From: Acidobacteriota bacterium
GTDB lineage: Bacteria; Acidobacteriota; Holophagae; Holophagales; Holophagaceae
DNA length: 64,000 nt
Assembly: GCA_016195985.1 (NCBI GenBank)
Contig: JACPYP010000003.1
Span: 62,001-126,000, forward strand
Direction: 5' to 3'
Shown here: in pieces, positions 24,093 to 34,200 of the stretch
Numbering within the stretch: the first letter of the stretch is position 1
Layout of the letters: every line of letters begins with the position of its first letter
Program-made: the position numbers and the translations under genes
Notes under the pieces: model-generated
Seen by the model: the letters and a program-made list of their open reading frames with translations, nothing else
What the model was told of the DNA's origin: nothing
The model's database searches: none

Positions 24093-24520
24093 CCGCTCTC
24101 CAAGGCCTCGGCGATGCGCTTGGTGTGCGACACCGAGCTGCGGATGAGGTCCAGCAGCTCTTGGGGATCCCGCTCCTCCACGCAACCGGGACGCAGGGTC
24201 CAATCCAGTTCGAAGACCAGTTCGGTCCGCCCCTCCGCATCCTTCTGGAGGTGGTTGACCACCTGGCCTTCGTACAGCGGATGGTCCAACAGGGTGAATG
24301 TGACGGTTCGCGCGGAGGGGTGGGGCACCACCCGCTCCCGGAAGGTGACCCCGCCAGGCAGCACCAACTGCCGGACCATGGCCTCAGGGCCGCGCTCCAG
24401 GATGTCCACGCCGAGCGCATCCTCGATGTAGCGCTGCGGATGGTCCATCTTGTCCAGAAGCACCGCCCAGACGGATTCCGCCGAGGCGAAAACGGAGGTG
24501 CTGACGCGATAGAAGGGCAT
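24089..24520 (-). CDS. SRPBCC-fold protein of the AtaL-like/DUF1857 family
   Basis: The 143-residue product resembles AtaL-like SRPBCC proteins: MPFYRVSTSVFASAESVWAV, then YIEDALGVDILERGPEAMVR, LPGGVTFRERVVPH and a late ELDWTL strand. The fold makes a hydrophobic ligand cavity; the ligand is unknown. The start is uncertain. ATG at 24520 matches the family length but has a poor ribosome site. ATG at 24556 or 24565 would add 12-15 residues and lies next to a GGAGG that is too close. It follows hydA on the same strand after about 70 bases, so it may be the last gene of the hydrogenase operon. Confidence 0.65.
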   Translation of the reverse strand: MPFYRVSTSVFASAESVWAVLLDKMDHPQRYIEDALGVDILERGPEAMVRQLVLPGGVTFRERVVPHPSARTVTFTLLDHPLYEGQVVNHLQKDAEGRTELVFELDWTLRPGCVEERDPQELLDLIRSSVSHTKRIAEALESG

Positions 24521-24593
24521 GAAAAGTCCGAAGGGTAACCCCCAAGCTAGGTCCATTCCTCCCATGGCGCCACAGGGCCGCGGCGGAACCGGT

Positions 24594-26438
24594 TCAGTGG
24601 TGCATGCCCCTCGGGTGGTAGCGGGTATGCAGCAGGTGGTGGGATTTCTCCCCCAGGGGCGCGCCCAGGAAACCCTCGTACAGGGCCGCGATGGCCGGGT
24701 TTTCATGGGACATGCGCACCTCCTTGCCTTCGTCCTCGGCAAAGATGGCCTTCATGCGCTCGCGCCGCACCTCGTTGGTGGTGAAGCGAGGCTGCCCCCC
24801 GCCGCCGATGCAGCCTCCCGGGCAGGACATCACCTCGATGAAGTGGTAGGCCTTCTGGCCTGACTGAACCTGCGCGATGAGCTTTTCGGCGTTGGCCAGG
24901 CCATGGGCCACGGCCACCTTCAGCGTCTGTCCCTGCAGGAAGGACCATTCGGGCACGGCACTGGGAATGGTGATGGCCATCTCTTTGACGCCCTCCAGGC
25001 CTTCGATGGGCGTCACGTGCAGCTTTTCGAAGGGGAAGGGCTGCCCCGTCACCAAGCACCACACCGTGCGAAGGGCCGCTTCCATGACGCCGCCGGTGTT
25101 GGCGAAGATGTCCGCCGCGCCCGAGCTCATGCCCATGGGCTGGTCCATGGGTTCGTCGGGAAGCACCGCGAAATCCAGGCCCGACTGCGTGATCATGCGG
25201 CCCAGCTCGCGGGTGGTGAGCACCGCGTCCACGTCCTGGAAGCCGCTGGCATTCATCTCGGGCCGCTGGGCCTCGAACTTCTTGGCCGTGCAGGGCATCA
25301 CCGACACCACATAGAGATCCTCGGGCCGGCAGCCGATGGATTCGGCGTAGTAGGTCTTGGCCAGGGCGCCGAACATCTGCTGGGGCGACTTGGCCGTGGA
25401 CAGGTTGGGCAGAAGATCCTCGTGGTTGTGCTCCGCGAACTTGATCCAGCCCGGACAGCAGCTGGTGAACTGGGGCAAGGCCACGGGCTTCTGATCCACC
25501 AGCGCGGCCTTCAGGCGCATGAGCAGCTCGGTGCCTTCCTCGATGATCGTGAGATCCGCCGTGAAATTGGTATCGAAGACCGCATCGAAACCCAGCCGGC
25601 GCAGGGCCGCGGACATCTTCCCGGTGACCAGGCTGCCCGCGGGCAGGCCGAAGCACTCGCCCAGGCCCGCGCGGATGGCGGGCGCGGTCTGCACGATGAC
25701 GCGCTTGGCGGGATCGCTGAGGGCGGCCCACACCCGCTCGATGTGGTCCTTCTCGGTGATGGCCGCCGTGGGGCATACGGCCGCGCACTGGCCGCACTGC
25801 ACGCAGGCCACGCGGTCAAGCATCTGGCCGAAGGCCGGGGCGGCCACGCACTCGAAGCCGCGGTCCTGGGCCCAGAGGGCGCCGGTGGCCTGGATGTCGC
25901 TGCACACCGTGATGCAGCGGCGGCACATGATGCATTTGGCGGAATCGCGGTCCAGGGCGGGCGTGCTCTGGTCGATGATGCGGCGATGCTTGGCGCCGGT
26001 GAAATGCAGTTCCCGGATGTCAAGATCCCGGGCCTCGGCCAGGAATTCGCAGTCGTGCGATCGGACGCAGGTCTGGCAGTCGCCTTCGTGGTCCGAAAGC
26101 AGCAGTTCCATCACCGTGCGCCGCGCGGCGCGCACCTTGGGCGTGGCGGTGCGGATCTTCAATCCTTCGGAGACGGGCATGGAGCAGGAGGCCTGCAGGG
26201 CCTTGGCCCCCTCCACTTCCACGAGGCAGACCCGGCATCCACCCACCACGTGCACCCCTTCGAGGTAGCACAGCGAAGGGATGCGGATGCCCGCCAGCCT
26301 CGCCGCATTGAGGACGGAGGTGCCCTCGGGAACCACCACTTCGCAGTGGTCGATGGTGAGCTTGATCATCGAAACCCCCTGGCCCTGCCGGGCGGCGGCG
26401 TCGGTCGGAGAGGAGGGGCGAACCGTCGTGGTGGGCAT
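24594..26438 (-). CDS. hydA: [FeFe]-hydrogenase catalytic subunit (HydA/HndD type)
   Basis: This 614-residue protein reduces protons or oxidises H2 in the cytoplasm. A plant-type 2Fe-2S domain comes first (LCYLEGVHVVGGCRVCLVEV), followed by a His-Cys [4Fe-4S] domain (CQTCVRSHDCEF) and a bacterial 2x[4Fe-4S] ferredoxin (CIMCRRCITVC, CVQCGQCAAVCP). The H-cluster domain has L1 TSCCPGW (Cys327), L2 MPCTAKK (Cys383) and L3 SCPGGCIGGGGQP (Cys539, Cys543). A small-subunit-like tail completes it. All cluster ligands are present. The ATG overlaps the hydB stop (TGATG) and has GGAGG 5 bases upstream. Maturases HydE, F and G are not in the window. Confidence 0.95.
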   Translation of the reverse strand: MPTTTVRPSSPTDAAARQGQGVSMIKLTIDHCEVVVPEGTSVLNAARLAGIRIPSLCYLEGVHVVGGCRVCLVEVEGAKALQASCSMPVSEGLKIRTATPKVRAARRTVMELLLSDHEGDCQTCVRSHDCEFLAEARDLDIRELHFTGAKHRRIIDQSTPALDRDSAKCIMCRRCITVCSDIQATGALWAQDRGFECVAAPAFGQMLDRVACVQCGQCAAVCPTAAITEKDHIERVWAALSDPAKRVIVQTAPAIRAGLGECFGLPAGSLVTGKMSAALRRLGFDAVFDTNFTADLTIIEEGTELLMRLKAALVDQKPVALPQFTSCCPGWIKFAEHNHEDLLPNLSTAKSPQQMFGALAKTYYAESIGCRPEDLYVVSVMPCTAKKFEAQRPEMNASGFQDVDAVLTTRELGRMITQSGLDFAVLPDEPMDQPMGMSSGAADIFANTGGVMEAALRTVWCLVTGQPFPFEKLHVTPIEGLEGVKEMAITIPSAVPEWSFLQGQTLKVAVAHGLANAEKLIAQVQSGQKAYHFIEVMSCPGGCIGGGGQPRFTTNEVRRERMKAIFAEDEGKEVRMSHENPAIAALYEGFLGAPLGEKSHHLLHTRYHPRGMHH

Positions 26439-29400
26439 CAGTCCTCCGATTCCCGGTAGTCGCAGCGGAGGCAGCGGCGGGCTTCGCAAACAGCCACCTG
26501 CCCGGTCCAGGACTGCTCCACCTCGTTGAAGTTCTCGCGGCGGCGCTCCACAGGCAGAAGCTCCATGCGGGCGCGGGGATACTTGGCCGGTTCGGCATCC
26601 GGATCGAAGGGCACCTCGCAGGTCTTCTCCTTCTGCCAGAAGGCGTGCTCGGCGCCCGTGAACTGGGCGTCCATGGCCACGGCCGCCCGTTCGCCCGCCG
26701 CCACCGCCTCCACCACGGAGGCCGGGCCCGTCACCGCATCACCGCCGCAGAAAAGCCAGTCGAGGCAGGTTCGGCCCGTGTGGGGATCCGCCGCGATGAA
26801 ACCCTCGCGGGTGAGGGGAACCTGTAGGCCGCCCAGGATATCCGCCGCCTCCAGGCGCTGGCCGATGGCCGTGATGACCTGGTCCGCCAGGATGACGAAG
26901 GGCGGCTCCGGCGCGGCGGTGGGCCGGCGGCGCCCGCTCCGGTCGAACTCGCCCAGCGTCATGGCCTGGCAGGACACACCGCTCACCATGCCCTCCCAGG
27001 TGAGGATTTCCAGCGGAGCGGTGAGGACGCGGATCTTCACGCCTTCGTTTTCGGCCTCTTCGATTTCCTCCGCGTAGGCGGGCATCTCCTCCCGGGTGCG
27101 GCGGTAGAGCACGGTGACGGATTCCGCGCCGAGGCGAATGGCGGTGCGGGCCGTGTCGATGGCGGCATTGCCGCCGCCGACGACCACCACCTGCTGGCCC
27201 ACAGGCACGGACCCGCGGATGTTGTAGTCGCGGAGGAAGCGGATGGCGTCCTCCACGCCGATGGCATCCTCGCCGGGAACGCCCAGGTGCTGGCCCTTGG
27301 GCGCGCCCACGGCCAGGAACACGGATTCATAGCCATCGCCCCGCAGGCTTTCCAGCGTGAAATCGCGGCCCAGGCGCGCATTGGTGGTGATGCGCACGCC
27401 CATGCGCTCGATCATGCGCACTTCCAGCGAGAGGATTTCGCGCGGCAGCCGGTAGGCGGGGATGGTCTGCACGGGCATGCCGCCCGGGCGGCTCTCCGCC
27501 TCGAAGACCTGGGGCCGGTAGCCCAGGCGCGCCAGGAAGTAGGCGCAGGAGAGGCCCGCGGGACCAGCGCCGATGATGGCCACCTTGCGTCTGGCGTTCG
27601 CCTCGTTGGGCCGGATCTCCGGATGCTGCATGGTGGCTTCCTCGTCCACCATGTAGCGCTTGATGCCGCGGATGGAGAGGGCCTCGTCCACCATGCCGCG
27701 CCGGCATTTGTCTTCGCAGGTGTGGAAGCACACGCGAGCGCAGACGGCCGCAAAGGGGTTGCGCTCGCGGTGCAGGCGCAGGGCCTCGGCAATGCGGTTC
27801 TGGCCCACCAGGGCGATGAAGCCCGGCACGTCCACGTTGGCGGGGCAGGCGCTCTGGCAGGGCGCGCGGACCAGTTCGGGGCAGACGCCTGCGGCGCAAC
27901 GCTTTTCGCGGATGTGGGCCTCGTACTCCGCGCGGAAGTGGCGGATGGTGGACAGCACGGGGTTGGGCGCGGTCTGGCCCAGGCCGCAGAGGGAGGTCTC
28001 GCGGATGATGCGGCCCAGCTCCTCCAGCTTCTCGATGTCGCCTTCCTCGCCCTTGCCGGTGCAGATGCGGTCCACGATCTCCAGCATGCGCTTGCTGCCG
28101 ATGCGGCAGGGCGGGCACTTGCCGCAGGATTCATCCTGCACGAAGTCGAGGAAGAAGCGCGCCATGTCCACCATGCAGGTGTCCTCGTCCATGACGATGA
28201 GGCCGCCGGAGCCCATGATGGCGCCCAACTCCTGCAGGGCTTCGTAGTCCACGGGCACGTTCAGGTGCTGCACGGGGATGCAGCCTCCCGAAGGGCCGCC
28301 CAGCTGCGCGGCCTTGAACTTCTTGCCGCCGGGAATGCCGCCGCCCAGCTCGTAGATGATGTCGCCCAGGGGCGTGCCGATGGGGATCTCCACCAGGCCC
28401 GTATTGCGCACGGCGCCCGCCAGGGCGAAGACTTTGGTGCCCTTCGATTTCTCCGTTCCGAAACTCGCGTACCAGGCGGATCCGCGCAGGATGATGGCGG
28501 GGATGCTGGCGTAGGTCTCCACGTTGTTCAGCATGCTGGGCTTACCCCAGAGGCCGGCCTGCGCGGGGAAGGGAGGTCGGGGTCGCGGCTCTCCGCGCTT
28601 GCCCTCGATGGAGGTCATGAGCGCCGTTTCCTCGCCGCATACGAAGGCGCCTGATCCCATGCGGATCTCCAGATCGAAGGAGAAGCCGCTGCCGAGGATG
28701 TTCGGACCCAGAAAGCCGTGCTGCCGAGCCTGCCCGATGGCGATGCCCAGGCGCTCCACGGCCAGAGGGTACTCGGCGCGGACATAGGCGTAGCCCTGCC
28801 CCGCCCCGATGGCGTAGCCCGCAATGGCCATGGCCTCGATGACGCTGTGGGGGTCGCCCTCCAGGATGCTGCGGTCCATGAAGGCGCCGGGATCGCCCTC
28901 GTCGCCGTTGCACAGCGCGTACTTCACCTCACCCGGCGAACGGCGGCAGAGCTCCCACTTCAGGCCCGTGGGGAAGCCCGCCCCGCCCCGCCCGCGAAGG
29001 CCCGAGGCCTTGATCTCGGCGATGACTTCATCGCTGGACATGCTGCGCAGCACCTTCTTCAGGGCCTCGTAGCCTTGGTGGGCGATGGCGTCCTCGATGC
29101 TGAGGGGATCGACCACGCCGCAGTTGCGCAGGGCGATCTTCTCCTGGCGGTGGAAGAAGGGGTTGTCCTGCACCCGGGCCATGGCGGCGCCCGTGTCGGG
29201 CTTGTGGCAAACCAGGCGGTCGAGGACTTCGCCGAGCGCCACCGTGCGGTCCACGATCTCGTCCACGTCCCCCAGGGCGAGCCCCTGGTAGAGGATGCCA
29301 TCGGGCTCGCACCGCAGCACGGGGCCCCCCGCGCAGGGCCCCAGGCAGCCGGTCTCCACGAGCCTCACGTCGAGGCCCCGGCGAGCCAGCGCCTCGCGCA

Positions 29401-29479
29401 GCGCGGCGCCGAGCGGAACCGCTCCTGCCGCCACGCAGCCGGCGCCGGAACACAGATGAAGGGCCTGGATCCGCGTCAT
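26438..29479 (-). CDS. hydB: HydB/NuoF-like subunit fused to a GltD/NfnB-like FAD oxidoreductase
   Basis: This 1013-residue protein joins two units. Residues 1-95 are a thioredoxin-like 2Fe-2S domain (LCSGAGC, ETGCLGPC). Residues ~95-530 are a NuoF/HydB core with the FMN/NADH glycine loop GLRGRGGAGFPTG, NGDEGDPGAFMDRS and a [4Fe-4S] site at Cys452, 455, 458 and 498. From ~530 a GltD-like module follows: an N-terminal double-cluster domain (CQSACPANVDVPGFI, CARVCFHTCEDKC), an FAD loop (VAIIGAGPAGLS), a nucleotide loop (GGGNAAIDTA) with YRRTREEMPA typical of NADPH-binding GltD/NfnB chains, and a CLRCD tail. HydB proteins normally end in ferredoxin clusters instead. ATG 29479 has GAGGAGG upstream. 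It overlaps hydA. Confidence 0.93.
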   Translation of the reverse strand: MTRIQALHLCSGAGCVAAGAVPLGAALREALARRGLDVRLVETGCLGPCAGGPVLRCEPDGILYQGLALGDVDEIVDRTVALGEVLDRLVCHKPDTGAAMARVQDNPFFHRQEKIALRNCGVVDPLSIEDAIAHQGYEALKKVLRSMSSDEVIAEIKASGLRGRGGAGFPTGLKWELCRRSPGEVKYALCNGDEGDPGAFMDRSILEGDPHSVIEAMAIAGYAIGAGQGYAYVRAEYPLAVERLGIAIGQARQHGFLGPNILGSGFSFDLEIRMGSGAFVCGEETALMTSIEGKRGEPRPRPPFPAQAGLWGKPSMLNNVETYASIPAIILRGSAWYASFGTEKSKGTKVFALAGAVRNTGLVEIPIGTPLGDIIYELGGGIPGGKKFKAAQLGGPSGGCIPVQHLNVPVDYEALQELGAIMGSGGLIVMDEDTCMVDMARFFLDFVQDESCGKCPPCRIGSKRMLEIVDRICTGKGEEGDIEKLEELGRIIRETSLCGLGQTAPNPVLSTIRHFRAEYEAHIREKRCAAGVCPELVRAPCQSACPANVDVPGFIALVGQNRIAEALRLHRERNPFAAVCARVCFHTCEDKCRRGMVDEALSIRGIKRYMVDEEATMQHPEIRPNEANARRKVAIIGAGPAGLSCAYFLARLGYRPQVFEAESRPGGMPVQTIPAYRLPREILSLEVRMIERMGVRITTNARLGRDFTLESLRGDGYESVFLAVGAPKGQHLGVPGEDAIGVEDAIRFLRDYNIRGSVPVGQQVVVVGGGNAAIDTARTAIRLGAESVTVLYRRTREEMPAYAEEIEEAENEGVKIRVLTAPLEILTWEGMVSGVSCQAMTLGEFDRSGRRRPTAAPEPPFVILADQVITAIGQRLEAADILGGLQVPLTREGFIAADPHTGRTCLDWLFCGGDAVTGPASVVEAVAAGERAAVAMDAQFTGAEHAFWQKEKTCEVPFDPDAEPAKYPRARMELLPVERRRENFNEVEQSWTGQVAVCEARRCLRCDYRESED

Positions 29480-29489
29480 GGCCGCCTCC

Positions 29490-29990
29490 TCATTCATAGG
29501 ACTGGAGGATCGAAGCGATCTGATTGGGCTTGATGCTCTGGTGCACCACGCTGTCCACCATGCAGGCGGGGGCGATGCCGCAGGCGCCGAGGCAGCGGGC
29601 CACCTCGAGTGTGAACTGCAGGTTGGGCGTGGTCTGACCCACCTCGATGCCCAGGGCCTGCTTGAGACCCGCCAGCACCCGATGGGCGCCGCGCACGTAG
29701 CAGGCCGTGCCCAGACAGACGCGGATGGTGTGGCGGCCCCGGGGCTCCGTGGAGAAGAAGCTGTAGAAGCTCACCACCCCGGCCACTTCGCTGTAGGACT
29801 TGTTCAGCCCCGAGCAGATGCGCAGGAGCGCGGGTTCCGGCAGGTGGCCATAGATGCCCTGCGCGATCTGCAGCACGGGAATGAGGCCGCCGGGCACGCT
29901 CTGGTACTGCCCGATGGTCTCGTCCAGACGCTGCATCAGATCAGCGTCGCTGGCCGGGCCTCCACAGGAACACACACCGCAGCCGTTCAT
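29490..29990 (-). CDS. hydC: HydC/NuoE-like [2Fe-2S] thioredoxin-fold subunit
   Basis: The 166-residue subunit has the NuoE/HydC signature: helices at the N-terminus (GLIPVLQIAQGIYGHLP, EVAGVVSFYSFF), then the 2Fe-2S ligands in CLGTACYVRGA and CLGACGIAPAC. It additionally starts with a Cys-rich CGVCSCG stretch. In bifurcating hydrogenases this subunit docks to HydB and passes electrons. It is the first gene of hydC-hydB-hydA, with 10 bases to hydB. ATG 29990 has GGAGGG upstream. The 245 bases before it, up to mqnD, are relatively AT-rich and presumably hold the operon's promoter. Confidence 0.92.
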   Translation of the reverse strand: MNGCGVCSCGGPASDADLMQRLDETIGQYQSVPGGLIPVLQIAQGIYGHLPEPALLRICSGLNKSYSEVAGVVSFYSFFSTEPRGRHTIRVCLGTACYVRGAHRVLAGLKQALGIEVGQTTPNLQFTLEVARCLGACGIAPACMVDSVVHQSIKPNQIASILQSYE

Positions 29991-30126
29991 GGACCCTCCA
30001 ATGAAGGGGGCGGAACGGTCGGCCGGTCATGCGCGACTCTGTCCCGCATCAAGAACCTGGACACCTATGCCACTGACTTTCAGATTTTCATCCCGCTCAC
30101 GGTCCTACCCGGAACAGGACGCCCCC

Positions 30127-30155
30127 AACATGGTCAAAAACAACCATCAAGTCAA
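30127..30155 (-). promoter_or_regulatory. Possible promoter for hydC-hydB-hydA
   Basis: On the minus strand TTGACT (30150-30155), 17 bases, then CATGTT (30127-30132). The -35 is good and the -10 weak. It leaves a ~137-base leader before the hydC ATG. No confident FNR or Rex operator was found in the leader. Confidence 0.3.
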
Positions 30156-30235
30156 CAAAACTTTAACCGCCATCAACGCGATTCGCGCATCGCTTGAGAA
30201 CAAACGCGATGCATTCCTTCTTCCGGCGGTTTTTT

Positions 30236-31057
30236 TCAGCCCTGGATCCATACGGGCTCAAGGCCCAGCAGCTTGGCCACCGCCTCGCGGCCGCGGGGAC
30301 CCGGATCCACCGTGAAGTCGTTCACCCAGGCGTTCACATAGCGGCCGATCATCTCGCGGTCCATGCCGCGGCCGAAGGATTGGCTGTAGTCCACGCTCTC
30401 CCAATGGCGCTGGCGGGCCATTTCCACGCTCTTGCGCATGAGCACCGCGAAGCGGGCCTTCAGTTCCGCCGGCAGATCCTTGCGGATGGCGTTGCCGCCC
30501 ATGGGCAGGGGCAGGTCGTAGGCGTGCTTCCACCAGGCCCCCAGGTCCACCACCAGGCGCAGGCCCGCGTCGCGGTACATGAGCTGGCTTTCGTGGATGA
30601 GCAGCCCGGCCTCGAAGCGGCCCTCCGCCACGGCGGGCAGGATCTGGTCGAAGGGCAGCAGCTCCACCTGGGGCTCGAAGCCGTGCTCCGCGCACCACTT
30701 CCGCATGGAGAGGTAGGCGCTGGTGCGCCGGCCCGGAATGGCGATGCGCAGGCCCTTGAGGGCCGCTGCGTCCAGGGGCGTGCGGCTCACCACCAGGGGG
30801 CCCGTGCCTTCCTGGATGCTGGAGCCCGCCGTCAGCAGGTCGTAGCGGTCCTTCAGCTCCGGATAGGCGCCGAAGCTGATGGCGGTCACGTCGTAGCGGC
30901 CTTCCGAGGCCTCGGCGTTGAGCTGCTCGATGTCCTTGCGGACGAACGCGATGTCGAAACCTTCCGGATCCATCCAGCCCAGGGCCAGGGGGGCCATCAT
31001 GTAGGCGTCGTCCGAATCGGGACTGTGGGCGATGGTGAACTTGCTGGGAAGGGTCAT
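30236..31057 (-). CDS. mqnD: 1,4-dihydroxy-6-naphthoate synthase (futalosine menaquinone pathway)
   Basis: The 273-residue protein has the MqnD/DUF178 periplasmic-binding-like fold. It opens with IAHSPDSDDAYMMAPLALGW, a signature shared with epsilon- and deltaproteobacterial MqnD proteins. It continues with YDVTAISFGAYPEL, then QEGTGPLVVSRTP, AIPGRRTSAYL and HESQLMYRDAGLRLVVDLG. It cleaves cyclic dehypoxanthinyl futalosine to dihydroxynaphthoate, so the organism probably makes menaquinone by the futalosine route. MqnA is a close relative, but the HSPDSDDAY opening favours MqnD. ATG 31057 has GAGGA upstream. No other mqn gene is in the window. It is divergent from a propeller kinase. Confidence 0.82.
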   Translation of the reverse strand: MTLPSKFTIAHSPDSDDAYMMAPLALGWMDPEGFDIAFVRKDIEQLNAEASEGRYDVTAISFGAYPELKDRYDLLTAGSSIQEGTGPLVVSRTPLDAAALKGLRIAIPGRRTSAYLSMRKWCAEHGFEPQVELLPFDQILPAVAEGRFEAGLLIHESQLMYRDAGLRLVVDLGAWWKHAYDLPLPMGGNAIRKDLPAELKARFAVLMRKSVEMARQRHWESVDYSQSFGRGMDREMIGRYVNAWVNDFTVDPGPRGREAVAKLLGLEPVWIQG

Positions 31058-31223
31058 GGCGGTCCTCGGCCTCCAGTTCAGCACATTTTGGGCGGGGCCG
31101 TCGGGGAGTCTGGGGAACTGCGGGCAGATTCCTGGCCGGGCCTCATACACTTCGGCTCCGGGCCCGAGAAGACAGGAAAGGGGGGGCCGGGTGCTCGGCG
31201 TGAAAGGGCGTCCAATAAGGAGC

Positions 31224-34200
31224 ATGGAACCTTTGGCCCGGCGGATGTCCGGGCTGGCCGCCCTGTGCCTGCTGGCCGTCCTGGATCTCTGGTCCCAGGC
31301 TCCCCGGCGCTGGACCCGCTTCGACCGCCCCGCGGTGTTCGAGCACCTGACCATGGCCCACGGGCTGTCCCAAAGCACCGTCTATTGCAGTCTGCAAGAC
31401 AGCCGGGGCTTCATGTGGTTCGGCACGGAGGACGGCCTGAACCGCTACGACGGCGTGCGCTTCAAGGTCTTCCGGAAGGAGGAGGGCAACCCCGCCAGCC
31501 TGGGCGGGAACTGGATCTCCAGCCTGGTGGAGGACCATAACCAGAACCTCTGGATCGGCACGATGGCCGGCGGGATCAACCGCCTGGACCGGGCCACCGA
31601 GCGCATCCGGCGATTCATTCCCACGGCCCCGTCCGGTGGCGGCAACCCGGCCCTGGATGTCACCACCATGGGCCTGGATGCCGAGGGCAATCTCTGGATA
31701 GGCACCTACGGCCGGGGCCTGCTGATGGCGCCCAAGGACCAGTTGGGGCGGCCGCAGCCCTCTTTCCGCCACTTCGAGCCCGCTCTGGGAAAGCCAGGAG
31801 GCCTTCCGGGCATCAACGTGCACGCCATCTTCAAAGACAGCAAGGGCGACCTCTGGATCGGCCTCCAGGATGGCGGCGTGGCCCGGCTGGTCCGGGGCAC
31901 CGCCCATGCGGAGCCCTGCTTCGAACGCCTGGACACGGCAGACCAGCGCCTGCGGGAAGCCGCTCCCACCAACGTGAACAGCCTCGCCGAGGACGATCAG
32001 GGCGTGGTGTGGGTGGGCGATGATCACGGCCTGTTCGCCTGGGTTCCCGGCGGGTCCGGGTGGCGGCGCCACGTCCACCGCTCCGGCGACAAGGGGAGCC
32101 TGGGCATGGATCTGGTCCGGCGGGTCTACCGGGACACCGCCGGGGTGATCTGGGTCGGCACCGACGGGGGCGGCCTGCAGCGGATGCTGCCCCGGGCGCG
32201 GCCGGGGGATCCGCCCCGGTTCAAGACCTTCCTCCACGACAATGCCGATGCCTCCACCCTCGCCGCCAACGGCGTGGAATCGATCCTGGAGGATGCCTCT
32301 GGCGTGCTGTGGGTGGGCTCCTACGTCTCGGGCCTGAACAAGCTCGTCCTCAACCGCGACGAGAAGGTGGACCGGGAACGCCATCCTTTGAGCCCCTTCC
32401 GGCACGCGCCCGCGGATCCTGCCAGCCTCGACGGCGGGGCCGTCAACGCCATGCTGGTGGACCGCCACGGCCAGCTCTGGGTGGGCACCGAAGGCGCGGG
32501 GCTCAACCGCGGCGTGCCCCGGTCCAGGGCCGGGGGAGGAACCCTGGCCTTCGAGCGGATCCGGGCCGCCCTTCACCGGCCCGGCGCCTTGCAGGACGAC
32601 GTCATCACCTCCCTCTTCGAGGACCGGGAGGGCCGCCTTTGGGCGGGCTCTTACATGAGCGGCCTGGTCCGCATCGAGCGGAAGGGGCCGGACGGCCCGC
32701 CCCGCTTCACTCACTACAAGAACGATCCGAAGCGCGCCGATTCCATCGCCAGCAACTTCGTGGAATGCATCCTCCAGGACCGCGCCGGGCGGCTTTGGAT
32801 AGGCACCGTGGACGGAGGCCTCCATCAGTTCCATCCGGAAAAGGGCACCTTCACACGGTTCTCCCTGGCGCTCAGCGGCGAAACCGGCACCAGCAGCGTG
32901 TACTCCATGGTGGAGGACGCCTACGGAACGCTCTGGCTCGGCACCCTGGAAGGCCTGCTCCGCTTCCACCCAGGCACCGGCGGAGTGAAGGCCTACCGGG
33001 CCGACGGCAGACCCGGCTCCATCAGCCACCCCAACGCCTTCTCCCTGCACCTCAGTCCCAAGGGCACCCTGTGGATCGGCACCAACGGCGGCGGCCTCTG
33101 CCGCGCGGCGGTGCCGCCCTGGCAGGGCCCGGAGCCCTCCTTCACCCGCTACGGCACCGCCGAAGGACTGCCCAGCAACGTGGTGGAGAGCATCCTGGAG
33201 GATCGCAGCGGCACGTTGTGGCTCAGCACCAGCCGGGGGCTCTGCGCCTTCGACCCCGGTGCGGGGCACGCGCGGAACCTGGGCTGGCAGGAAAACCATC
33301 TGGGCAACGAATATGTGCGGAACGCCTCTTTCATGACCCCGGAAGGCGAGATGTTCTTCGGTGGCACGAAGGGGCTGAACGTCTTCCACCCGGAGGATCT
33401 CGGACTCAACGCCGAACCGCCCCGCCTGGCCATGACGGGCTTCCAGATCCTCAACCAGCCCGTGCCCGTGCTGACGCCTTTCCGGGGCCGGGTGGCCCTG
33501 GAAAGATCCATCACGGAAAGCCCCGAGATCACCCTCACCCACAGGGACCTGGTGTTCACGCTGGAATTCGCGGCCCTGCACTATGTCGCTCCGGGCCGGA
33601 ACACCTACGCCTGCACCATGGAAGGCCTGGAGCAAGGATGGAGCGAGCCGGGCGGCCACAACTTCGTCACCTATTCCACCCTGCCCCCGGGCGAGTACAC
33701 CCTCAAGGTGCGGGCCTCCAACTGCGATGGCCAGTGGAACCCGGAGCCTTTGCAACTGCGCATCAAGGTGCTGCCGCCCTGGTGGGGCACCTGGTGGTTC
33801 CGTCTGGCATCGGGGCTGGCCCTGCTCGCCGGCGTGGGCGCCCTCATCCGGTTCCGCCTGCGCAGCCTCCGGGACCGCAATGCGGAACTGGAAGCCCGCG
33901 TGGCCCAGCGCACCGAAGCCCTGGCGGCGGCGAACCGGAAGCTCATGGAAGTGGACCAGCAGCGGGAAAGCCTCACGGCCATGCTGGTGCACGACCTGCG
34001 CTCGCCGCTCACCTCCATCCACGCGACCCTGGACCTTCTGGAAGACCGGGGCGCCTTCGATCTCACCGCCATCGAGCGCTGCCGCCTGGCCAGCCGCCGG
34101 ATGATCGACATGCTGACGGACCTGCTGGACATCTTCCGCTCGCAGGAGCGCAACATGGGGCTGGACTGCAGCCCCATCCATCTGCCCGAGGTGCTGGGCG

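Noticed and set aside
30125..30185. Possible FNR site before hydC (TTGAT-N4-GTTAA on the minus strand)
   Set aside because: Only three of five bases match the right half, so the site is too weak to claim.
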